Part shown: positions 1 to 5,507 of the stretch, in pieces
Numbering within the stretch: position 1 is the stretch's first letter
Layout: every line of letters starts with the position of its first letter
NCBI GenBank assembly: GCA_022567365.1
Contig: JADFHG010000177.1
Span: 1-7,333 of the forward strand
From: Planctomycetota bacterium
GTDB lineage: Bacteria > Planctomycetota > Phycisphaerae > UBA1845
Length of the DNA stretch: 7,333 bases
Direction of reading: 5' to 3'
The notes under the pieces: generated by a model
Seen by the model: the letters and a program-made list of their open reading frames with translations, nothing else
Told to the model about the DNA's origin: nothing
The model's database searches: none
Position numbers and translations under genes: made by a program

Positions 1-1
1 C

Positions 2-271
2 GACCCATGCGCAGTGGATCCCGATGTCCCCGATCTTGGCGGTGATGAAGATCCCGCGCCCGACGACGACCCGATCGATGACACGGGCGACGACATCGGC
101 GGTGATGTTGATGACGACACGGGCGGCGATGAGGGCGGTGACGTCCTCGACATCGTCGACACGGTAACGGGCGGCGGGTTTTGCAGCTTCGGTTCGATCA
201 CGATCCTCCCGATCTTGGCGTTTGGGATGGCCCTGATGGGTATCGTCGAGCGGAGACGTCGGCGTCAATAG
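2..271 (+). CDS. C-terminal end of a secreted Asp/Gly-rich protein with a sorting/anchor tail (5' partial)
   Basis: The reading frame is open from the window edge, so only the last ~89 residues are seen; a GTG at 14 is in frame, but nothing marks it as a real start. The visible part begins with a low-complexity acidic linker (Asp, Gly, Pro) containing a tandem repeat. A Gly-Gly-Gly-Phe-Cys stretch follows, then a hydrophobic segment of about 17 residues (SITILPILAFGMALMGI), then ERRRRRQ and the stop. This three-part ending (small residues with Cys, one membrane helix, Arg cluster) is the layout of C-terminal sorting signals such as GlyGly-CTERM, MYXO-CTERM and PEP-CTERM, which hold an exported protein in the membrane until a dedicated protease processes it. 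It does not match the PEP motif, so the exact class is unknown. The acidic linker may bind Ca2+ or simply act as a spacer. The upstream catalytic or adhesive domain lies outside the window. The next gene, on the minus strand, converges on it. Confidence 0.75.
   Translation, partial: DPCAVDPDVPDLGGDEDPAPDDDPIDDTGDDIGGDVDDDTGGDEGGDVLDIVDTVTGGGFCSFGSITILPILAFGMALMGIVERRRRRQ
77..145 (+). repeat. In-frame tandem repeat, 36-base period, in acidic linker
   Basis: Two adjacent units encode DDTGDDIGGDV (77-109) and DDTGGDEGGDV (113-145), separated by one Asp codon (110-112). The units differ at two residues. The partial unit pattern (DDDP, GGDED) before them suggests the linker grew by slippage or unequal crossing-over of an Asp/Gly-rich unit. 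Confidence 0.7.
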
Positions 272-393
272 CATGGCTGAACTCGGCACCAAGGCGGTCG
301 CCGCGATCGGCCGGTGTGCCCCATTGTTCACGTAGCAGGCAAATCGACTGACGCCCATCGATTGTTCGATATCGCCGGCAGCGACGCGGTCGC

Positions 394-1971
394 TCAGGCT
401 TCGTTCATGCGTTGCGATTCGCGGCGTACCGGCTCACGCGGCGCTCCAACGCGCGGTTCGGCGAGTTCGGAGATCAACCGATCGGTCAGCGACGGATGCG
501 GCACCTCTTGCGACCCGATCGCCGTTTCAGGCGATTCGCCCGCGACGGCAAAGCGATAGGCCGCGGTCGCCCGCGAATGCACGAGGACGCCCATCCCGCA
601 GCCGCACGCCGCGATGATCGGATCGGTCAGGCTCGGAACCCGAACCACGAGGTAGATCTGGACGAACTCGATCACCGCCGACATGGTCGTAGCAACGCCG
701 ACGATGAGAAACCCGCGGGCCGCCGGGGACCGGATGACGGGGGCGCGTGACGCGGCGGCAAAAAGTGCACCGAAGATCAGGTAACTCACCGATTTGCCCA
801 TCATGTCCCGCGCGGCGAGATCAAACCTGCCCTTGAAGTATGAATTGAACGGGAGGAAGTCCTCAGCGGCAACCGCCCGGAGGATTCCACCTGAATCGGC
901 TTCAACGATGAAAGGCATGAGGCCGGTGAAGAGGATGTATGCGGCCGTGACTATGGCAGCGCCGCGGGCGAAGCGTATCCCGGGCTTCTTCTCGTTGGGC
1001 GGTCGACCAGCGAACCGTGCATCCCGGGAAAGGTGAGCCGCCATGCCGCAGACCGCGCCGCCCATGCGCATCACGATGTCGGTTGCGTGGAAGCCCTGCG
1101 CCACCACGAAGAACTGAACGACGCTTAGCCCGACGGACAAGACCAGGGCCGTCCACGCGGTTAGGCCGATCGCACCCCAGCGTCGAAACCCGTAGACCCC
1201 GCGGAAGACCTCGATCGCGATCCACGCGAATATGACGAACGAGGCGAATTCAGCGGCCCACCCCGCCACGGCGCCCATCTTCAGATAACTCGCCATCGCG
1301 AGGACGTGCTCGTTTCCGGTTTCGTATGCCCGTAGCGCCCAAGCGGTAATGCGCGAAAACTCATCGAAGGGCACGAACGTTGACGAGCGGGCCGCGCGAA
1401 CGAGTAGGCCCAGATCGAACGTGAACGAGAACGGGATCGAGGCTAGTGCGACAAGCAGGATACAATAGGTCTTGAGTAACGCGCGGCGCGCATCCTCGCG
1501 AAACTCGCGGAGCGCGGCCTTCGCAAGTGGTGGGAATAGGGATCGCCCCACGACGGCGACCAGCACCCCGACCACCATGCCGAGCGTGTTGCTCACGACG
1601 TCCATCATCGAGGAGACACGGATCTGGGAGTACGCCTGGATCCACTCGATGGAGATCGACAGCAGCGTGCCGGCGACGATCGCGACGAGTAGGGCCGCCC
1701 ACGTGACACGGATTCGCCGCATCAACGTCCAAAATCCCAATACACCGACTGGAATATAGAGGAAAACGTTGGACAGGATGTCGGCCATTGCGACACGCGC
1801 GACGACCATCGACCATGGCACGATCTGCTTGCCTCCGGAGCCGAAGTTGACCCAGTCGTAGGGAATGAGAGATGAGTGGACGAGTACGGCCAAGTACCCG
1901 ATCAGCGCCGTCTCGATCAAGTTGCGGACCGCGACGTGCTGTAGGTTGCGAATTGGATCGGCGATGGTCAT
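394..1971 (-). CDS. VanZ-like polytopic membrane protein with three VanZ-type units
   Basis: This 525-residue protein has roughly a dozen hydrophobic segments. Unit 1 (about residues 22-145) is a clear VanZ-like domain: PYDW at 37-40, LSNVFLYIPVG at 66-76, the pair IEWIQ at 108-112, and MDVVSNTLG at 123-131. Unit 3 (about 340-465) repeats the plan with PFNSY at 374-378, VSYLIFGALF at 395-404, IEFVQ at 434-438 and LTDPIIAACG at 448-457. Unit 2 (about 170-315) is a weaker version: PFDEF 201-205, SFVIFAWIAIE 244-254, VVQ 284-286, ATDIVMRMGG 296-305. A hydrophilic tail of about 55 residues follows. Typical VanZ proteins have a single such domain. VanZ itself gives low-level teicoplanin resistance by an unclear mechanism, and VanZ-like proteins are common near envelope polysaccharide genes. 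The ATG at 1971 has no obvious Shine-Dalgarno site, but no in-frame start was found just upstream. It is probably co-transcribed with the lipoprotein gene whose stop lies 51 bases upstream. A role in the envelope is likely; the exact function is unknown. Confidence 0.85.
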   Translation of the reverse strand: MTIADPIRNLQHVAVRNLIETALIGYLAVLVHSSLIPYDWVNFGSGGKQIVPWSMVVARVAMADILSNVFLYIPVGVLGFWTLMRRIRVTWAALLVAIVAGTLLSISIEWIQAYSQIRVSSMMDVVSNTLGMVVGVLVAVVGRSLFPPLAKAALREFREDARRALLKTYCILLVALASIPFSFTFDLGLLVRAARSSTFVPFDEFSRITAWALRAYETGNEHVLAMASYLKMGAVAGWAAEFASFVIFAWIAIEVFRGVYGFRRWGAIGLTAWTALVLSVGLSVVQFFVVAQGFHATDIVMRMGGAVCGMAAHLSRDARFAGRPPNEKKPGIRFARGAAIVTAAYILFTGLMPFIVEADSGGILRAVAAEDFLPFNSYFKGRFDLAARDMMGKSVSYLIFGALFAAASRAPVIRSPAARGFLIVGVATTMSAVIEFVQIYLVVRVPSLTDPIIAACGCGMGVLVHSRATAAYRFAVAGESPETAIGSQEVPHPSLTDRLISELAEPRVGAPREPVRRESQRMNEA

Positions 1972-2022
1972 GATAAGGACACGACAAACCGAGGTTGTGG
2001 CGGAGTCCGCGCCGTACGGACG

Positions 2023-2847
2023 TCAGCGGCGATCGAAACGCCGTCGGGGATACCGTCTGGGCGGCCACTCGACCGGTAGCCTCGGACCGGCCGGCGTCCA
2101 GCCCTCGGGGGTCTCCACCATTTGCGGCTCGTCTTGGTTGATGAGCTCCCTGATGCAACTGTGAACCAGACGCTGGAACTTTTGGCGAACCAGGGCGCGT
2201 GCGTCGGACTCCCATGGGTCAACGTCGGTTTCCTTCTGATTCTCCGCCGGCGGCACCGACTCGGCATGAGCATGCACCGCGGCGAGGAGGCGTCCGCTCT
2301 CCGGCGCGTAGATAACTCCGATGATCTCCGATTCAGTCGGGCTCAACTCGTTGACTGCGTAGATCATTCCAAGCGTTCCGTGTAGCGCGTGAAACGCCGC
2401 AACAACCTGATCTGGAACGGCCGGTGCGCCGCCCAGGTCGCGTTGGGCAATCGGGAAGACCTCGCTGACCGCCATCTGGTCGTCGAACGCCGAGTTCCAC
2501 TGGAGGAACTCGTTGTGGGGCGTACTGGCGATATGGGTGCGTGACGGAGCGTTTTCCGCCGCGTCCGGATCAGCGCTCAGACGGGTCACGGCGATCGATG
2601 CGGGAAACTGCCCCGTCGTCCGTCCCCCGGTGAGGATGACATAGTTGTCGCGCAGCGGGGGCACGGGCTGCGTGGCGATGTCCGCCCAATGCAGCCGCGG
2701 AGGTGCGGTCCACTGCGGCTCGGGCTTCACCGCGCATGCGGTGACAGCCGACAGCACGCCCATAGTCGTAGCCATGAACACGCATTTCGCGTTTGAGTAG
2801 GTCGTTGTGGGCACTTCGAATCGAGCGTCTCTGCCTGCACTCGCCAA
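2023..2847 (-). CDS. Putative lipoprotein of unknown function
   Basis: I do not recognise the family. With the outermost start (TTG at 2847) the product has 274 residues. A hydrophobic stretch MGVLSAVTAC ends in a lipobox-like VTAC, with Cys at residue 38, followed by the polar AVKPEP. This suggests export and lipidation. The mature part has no membrane helix. It holds a possible globular core (about residues 60-200), a charged segment DPWESDARALVRQKFQRL, and a Pro/Arg-rich end (WPPRRYPRRRFDRR). The start is uncertain. TTG 2847 is preceded by AGGAG ten bases away but gives a long n-region. GTG 2814 gives a more usual signal peptide with one Lys. ATG 2775 leaves no positive charge before the hydrophobic core. 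It lies directly upstream of the VanZ-like gene on the same strand, so the two probably act together at the cell envelope. It is divergent from the sugar transferase, and the outer start region overlaps the upstream extension of that frame. Confidence 0.7.
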   Translation of the reverse strand: MASAGRDARFEVPTTTYSNAKCVFMATTMGVLSAVTACAVKPEPQWTAPPRLHWADIATQPVPPLRDNYVILTGGRTTGQFPASIAVTRLSADPDAAENAPSRTHIASTPHNEFLQWNSAFDDQMAVSEVFPIAQRDLGGAPAVPDQVVAAFHALHGTLGMIYAVNELSPTESEIIGVIYAPESGRLLAAVHAHAESVPPAENQKETDVDPWESDARALVRQKFQRLVHSCIRELINQDEPQMVETPEGWTPAGPRLPVEWPPRRYPRRRFDRR

Positions 2848-2857
2848 TCGTTCGCCA

Positions 2858-2862
2858 CTCCT
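2858..2862 (-). promoter_or_regulatory. Ribosome binding site candidate for the lipoprotein gene
   Basis: The minus strand reads AGGAG here, ten bases before the TTG at 2847. It is the best Shine-Dalgarno match near the possible starts of this gene and is the reason the TTG was kept. The spacing is slightly long and TTG is a rare start, so GTG 2814 stays possible. Confidence 0.4.
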
Positions 2863-2874
2863 GCCGTGGAGTGA

Positions 2875-2974
2875 TACTTACGCCAAGATATCGGGTAGCG
2901 CGGACCCTCACTGTCCCAAAAAGCGCACGTTCAAGCGAAACCCACCGAGGCTCCGATTATCGGTACTTACCGCC
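2875..2974 (+). repeat. Short direct repeat in the divergent promoter region
   Basis: TACTTACGCC at 2875-2884 recurs as TACTTACCGCC at 2964-2974, one base longer. The second copy overlaps the left arm of the dyad at 2956-2966. Each copy lies near a TATCGG-like sequence, so this may be a composite binding site occurring twice. Chance is possible because the units are short. Confidence 0.35.
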
Positions 2975-3017
2975 CGAGTTCAGTCGAGCGCCGGCGCATA
3001 CGCTTCGTACCGATAAT
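2956..3017. promoter_or_regulatory. Spaced perfect dyad in the divergent promoter region
   Basis: ATTATCGGTAC at 2956-2966 is matched by its exact reverse complement GTACCGATAAT at 3007-3017, with 40 bases between. The arm centres are 51 bases apart, close to five helical turns. The dyad lies between the minus-strand lipoprotein start and the plus-strand sugar transferase start at 3081. It could be a two-site operator for a shared regulator, or a stem-loop in the leader of the sugar transferase mRNA. A related, imperfect half-site (GATATCGGGTA) is at 2887-2897. An 11-base exact inverted match at this spacing is unlikely by chance, but function is inferred. Confidence 0.5.
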
Positions 3018-3068
3018 TCACCTGAACCACCGGGGCGACCGATGGACTTGTGTACGAACGCCGCACAT

Positions 3069-3073
3069 GGAAG
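3069..3073 (+). promoter_or_regulatory. Ribosome binding site deciding the sugar transferase start
   Basis: GGAAG lies seven bases before the ATG at 3081. The open frame continues upstream to 2793, but the only other nearby ATG (3042) has no comparable site, and the upstream residues look unlike the protein family. The site therefore supports a 497-residue product. Confidence 0.6.
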
Positions 3074-3080
3074 ACTCGGT

Positions 3081-4574
3081 ATGCAGACACAGGTCGCTAC
3101 GGCCGGAGCAACGGACCGGCTCCCTGCGGATATTACTACCAAGCGCAGGGGCTGGCCCGCCTTACAGTGGGCGTGGGTCCGATCCGCGCGTGTGCGGAGT
3201 GCGCGCGTCGTGGGGCGGTTGTTCGCGGGGCTGCCGGCATCGACATGGCTGCTCATGGACTTGGCCCTGTTATCGGGCGGCGTCTATGCCTCGTTCAGCG
3301 CATATCCACCGCCAGCGCTGATGGACACTCCGCACGTCATGCTCTGGCAAGCGCAAGCGGTCATCGCGTTTGCGTTCATCATATCGAGCATGATCATCGG
3401 CCTGTACGAACGCGAGACGCTCGCGCTGCGATCGCGCATGTTTACGAGGGTGTTGCTGACGGCGGGCGTCGCGACGATCATCGCCTACACGATCATCTAC
3501 GTCGTCATGTACGCGACCATTAGCCGCCGTATCACGGCTCTAGCAATGACCTACTTCGTGGTGTCGGGCATATTGACGCGTTTCGTGGCATTTGGTGCCA
3601 TTCGTCGAACCGAGCGGCGGCTGCTGGTCGTCGGACCGCGGAGCCTCTTCGAATCCTTTCAGCGGGCCCAGCAAATCGGTCAATTCGGGGTGTACAAGCT
3701 CCTCGGTTTCGTTACGGTGAACGGATCGCAAAGGGACCGCGTCGATTCCCCGCATTACCTCGGAACGGTGGACGGTTACTTCGCCGCGAAGGAAGATCCC
3801 GGCGCCACGGACATCGTTATCGGCAACGACGGTATCCATGATCCAAAACTGATGGACTGGATCAGACCGAGCCTGCAGCGCGGTTGTCGCGTCACCGACG
3901 AGGCCACCTTCTACGAGAAAGCAACCGGACAGATACCCGTCGATCAAATCACGCCTTCGTGGTTCCTTTTCGCCGACCTGAAGACCCATTGCGATCAGCG
4001 CGCCACGCTGAAACGCCTCTTGGATATGGTCGTCGCGTTGATCGGACTGTGTCTGTCGGCACCGCTTTGGCCGCTGATTGCAATCGCGATCAAGCTCAAT
4101 GACGGTGGACCTGTCTTTTATTCGCAGGATCGCGTCGGCGAGAACGGCAAGGTCTTCCGGCTGCACAAGTTTCGAACGATGCGCACCGACGCCGAAAACG
4201 GCAAGAGCGTTTGGGCGTCGCCGAACGACCCGCGCGTCACGAGGGTCGGACGAATCCTGCGCAAGACCCGACTCGATGAATTGCCGCAACTCTACAACAT
4301 ACTCCTCGGTCGAATGTCCATGGTCGGACCCCGACCCGAACGTCCCGACATCGTCGAGGAACTGAGCGACGTGCTCCCATACTACTCTGAACGACATCTG
4401 GTCAAGCCGGGACTCACCGGGTGGGCACAAATCAGCTTTCGATACGGCGCGAGCGTCGAAGACGCCAAACGAAAACTCGAGTTCGATCTGTACTACCTCA
4501 AGCACACGTCGTTCGAGCTGGACCTCATGATCATTTTCCGCACGGTGGGCACGTTTCTGCGCGGCGGCCTGTAG
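3081..4574 (+). CDS. Polyprenyl-phosphate sugar phosphotransferase starting exopolysaccharide synthesis
   Basis: The enzyme moves a sugar-1-phosphate from a nucleotide sugar (usually UDP-hexose) to undecaprenyl phosphate at the inner membrane, the first step of a lipid-linked repeat unit. Numbered from ATG 3081, the 497 residues hold four N-terminal membrane segments (about 53-75, 88-108, 121-144, 151-170). A Rossmann-like CoA-binding-type domain follows, opening with RRLLVVGPRSL at 179-189, then a fifth membrane-associated helix (about 314-337). The C-terminal bacterial sugar transferase domain has KFRTM at 363-367, LDELPQL with the Asp399-Glu400 pair matching the catalytic dyad of PglC/WbaP-type enzymes, GPRPERP at 416-422, and KPGLTGWAQ at 442-450. 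The end RYGASVEDAKRKLEFDLYY resembles the forms tied to PEP-CTERM/exosortase systems (TIGR03013-like). Length and motifs are complete. The frame is open back to 2793, but residues there look non-native. It is divergent from the lipoprotein/VanZ pair, and no other glycosyltransferase is in the window. Sugar specificity cannot be read from sequence. Confidence 0.95.
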   Translation: MQTQVATAGATDRLPADITTKRRGWPALQWAWVRSARVRSARVVGRLFAGLPASTWLLMDLALLSGGVYASFSAYPPPALMDTPHVMLWQAQAVIAFAFIISSMIIGLYERETLALRSRMFTRVLLTAGVATIIAYTIIYVVMYATISRRITALAMTYFVVSGILTRFVAFGAIRRTERRLLVVGPRSLFESFQRAQQIGQFGVYKLLGFVTVNGSQRDRVDSPHYLGTVDGYFAAKEDPGATDIVIGNDGIHDPKLMDWIRPSLQRGCRVTDEATFYEKATGQIPVDQITPSWFLFADLKTHCDQRATLKRLLDMVVALIGLCLSAPLWPLIAIAIKLNDGGPVFYSQDRVGENGKVFRLHKFRTMRTDAENGKSVWASPNDPRVTRVGRILRKTRLDELPQLYNILLGRMSMVGPRPERPDIVEELSDVLPYYSERHLVKPGLTGWAQISFRYGASVEDAKRKLEFDLYYLKHTSFELDLMIIFRTVGTFLRGGL

Positions 4575-4609
4575 CAGCCTCTCGAAAGACCTGCAGCGCG
4601 GGACTGGCA

Positions 4610-4630
4610 AAGCCGGCCGGCCGGCGGCTT
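4610..4630 (+). terminator. Possible hairpin terminator after the sugar transferase
   Basis: AAGCCG (4610-4615) pairs with CGGCTT (4625-4630) around a GC-rich loop, 36 bases after the stop codon. There is no proper T-run after it, so it is only a weak intrinsic terminator candidate. Confidence 0.25.
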
Positions 4631-4678
4631 GGTGAACGCGCTTGCGGGTTCCGGTGTCACACCCAAGATTCGCCTTCT

Positions 4679-4707
4679 TTGACAAGCTGATAGGCGCGGG
4701 CGATGAT
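4679..4707 (+). promoter_or_regulatory. Sigma70-like promoter candidate upstream of the repeat
   Basis: A perfect TTGACA (4679-4684) is followed after 17 bases by GATGAT (4702-4707), which matches TATAAT at four of six positions. A transcript from here would cross the palindromic element at 4718-4862 and reach the small lipoprotein at 4957. Motif match only. Confidence 0.25.
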
Positions 4708-4717
4708 TCGCGCGCGT

Positions 4718-4862
4718 CCGGATAGCAGCCTGTTGAAAAAGTGGCTTTCCGCCCCAAAGGTGGCGGCCGCCCCCTGCGGCGGCCGGTAGGACGGCGATAG
4801 CGGTCTCAGAAGCCACGTCCGCCGCGGCGGGCGGACGCTATCCGGGGTTTTTCAACGGGCTG
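4718..4862. repeat. Hairpin-rich MITE-like element, copy 1
   Basis: The ends form an inverted repeat: CAGCCTGTTGAAAAA at 4726-4740 against TTTTTCAACGGGCTG at 4848-4862 (14 of 15 match). The adjacent GTGGCT (4741-4746) pairs with AGCCAC (4811-4816). Inside are two compact stem-loops: CGGCCGCC/GGCGGCCG (4764-4771 with 4778-4785) and CGTCCGCC/GGCGGACG (4816-4823 with 4830-4837). GATAGCG (4796-4802) also pairs with CGCTATC (4836-4842), and CCGGATAGC (4718-4726) is inverted at 4837-4845. It encodes no transposase and shows no clear target duplication. A related inverted copy lies near 5313-5437. It is probably a non-autonomous mobile or REP-type element that may also end transcription of the sugar transferase. 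Confidence 0.75.
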
Positions 4863-4956
4863 AAAGGGCAACCGGGAGTTCGACCCAAACGTCAGCACAG
4901 GTCGGGCCGGTCACGCCCGTTGATACAGCTCGATGTGATGACCGGAGTGAAACATC

Positions 4957-5337
4957 ATGCCGATCCGACCTGTTCCGAGCGTGGCGCGGCGGCGAGCCTG
5001 CCGGACGCTGCTCGCAATCCCGTTCCTCATCCTGGCGGGATGCGCGACCGGCGCCGCGGGAACGTCCGCGCGAATGCAAGTCCCGGTAATGCTCCAACGT
5101 CAGGCCGAAGCGTGGAACGCGGGCGACATCGACGCCTTCATGGAGCCCTATTGGCGCTCACCCGACCTGACGTTTACCTCATCCTACGGACCGACAGTTC
5201 ACCTCCGGTTGCTCTCCACCCCACCTCACGGCGACGCAGTTACCTTCGGTTACAGGCCGGAGAGCGCATGCCTGGAGGAGACTTCCACCCCTCCGATCGA
5301 GTACACTCTCAGGCGCATGAGCGTCCGCCCCCCGTAG
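4957..5337 (+). CDS. Small lipoprotein with a truncated DUF4440/NTF2-like domain
   Basis: The 126-residue product starts at an ATG preceded by GGAG at nine bases. It opens with an Arg-rich n-region, a hydrophobic stretch LLAIPFLILAGC and a clear lipobox with Cys29, so it is probably a lipoprotein. Residues 42-70 (RQAEAWNAGDIDAFMEPYWR and the following SPDLTFTSS) match the start of DUF4440/SnoaL-like (NTF2-fold) proteins very well. Related proteins then continue with a conserved RGW-type segment and a C-terminal sheet ending near a WRI/HDH-type motif, giving about 150-170 residues in all. None of this is present here. From about residue 74 the sequence is Pro/Arg-rich and unlike the family, and I could not find the missing part in the other two plus-strand frames. 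The last residues are encoded by the edge of the repeat near 5313-5437. The gene is thus probably a decayed remnant with intact start signals, although a short functional product cannot be excluded. Confidence 0.65.
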   Translation: MPIRPVPSVARRRACRTLLAIPFLILAGCATGAAGTSARMQVPVMLQRQAEAWNAGDIDAFMEPYWRSPDLTFTSSYGPTVHLRLLSTPPHGDAVTFGYRPESACLEETSTPPIEYTLRRMSVRPP

Positions 5338-5437
5338 CGGACGTGGCTCTCGAGTTAGCTATCGCCATCCTACGGCCGCCGCATGGCGCGGCCGCTACTT
5401 TCTCGGCGGAGCACCACTTTATCAGCGGGTTACGATG
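5313..5437. repeat. Hairpin-rich element, diverged inverted copy 2
   Basis: Read on the plus strand, this matches the reverse complement of the element at 4718-4862. Bases 5321-5348 match the complement of 4811-4838 at 25 of 28 positions. GCTATCGCC (5358-5366) matches the complement of 4793-4801, GGCCGCCGCA (5374-5383) continues the match, and CCACTTTATCAGCGGGTTA (5414-5432) corresponds to the complement of the copy 1 left end. The outer repeat arm on the left side (before about 5318) is poorly kept. A stem CGTCCGC/GCGGACG (5322-5328 with 5337-5343) overlaps the stop codon of the small lipoprotein gene. The element ends about 70 bases before the M42 peptidase start. Confidence 0.7.
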
Positions 5438-5494
5438 GGGGCGATTCCCCGGCGGATCCCTCTTCGACAATCGACAGACCTCGGACGTGAACAC

Positions 5495-5498
5495 GGAG
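5495..5498 (+). promoter_or_regulatory. Ribosome binding site deciding the M42 peptidase start
   Basis: GGAG lies nine bases before the GTG at 5508. The frame is open far upstream (to 4920), but that part runs through the repeat and the lipoprotein gene. Another in-frame GTG at 5487 has no such site. Confidence 0.6.
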
Positions 5499-5507
5499 AA
5501 ATGCGCA

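Noticed and set aside
380..394. Small hairpin AGCGAC/GTCGCT at the VanZ-like gene end
   Set aside because: It has only six pairs and a three-base loop, overlaps the stop codon and has no T-run; too weak to call a terminator.
1361..2215. 284-codon open frame on the minus strand
   Set aside because: It overlaps the VanZ-like and lipoprotein genes in another frame. The product is Arg/Pro-rich, without hydrophobic or domain structure.
2793..3080. N-terminal extension of the sugar transferase frame
   Set aside because: The upstream 96 residues are unlike the family and overlap the divergent promoter region. The ribosome site at 3069-3073 supports ATG 3081.
3175..3213. Repeated Val-Arg-Ser-Ala-Arg in the sugar transferase N-terminus
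   Set aside because: Two short units in the polar region before the first membrane segment; a local slippage product without clear meaning.
3540..4757. 405-codon open frame on the minus strand
   Set aside because: It lies opposite the sugar transferase, whose motifs are complete. The antisense product is Arg/His/Asp-rich with no recognisable domain, as expected for a codon shadow in G+C-rich DNA.
4920..5507. N-terminal extension of the M42 peptidase frame
   Set aside because: It would run through the lipoprotein gene and repeat copy 2. The GTG at 5508 has a good ribosome site and gives the standard family length.
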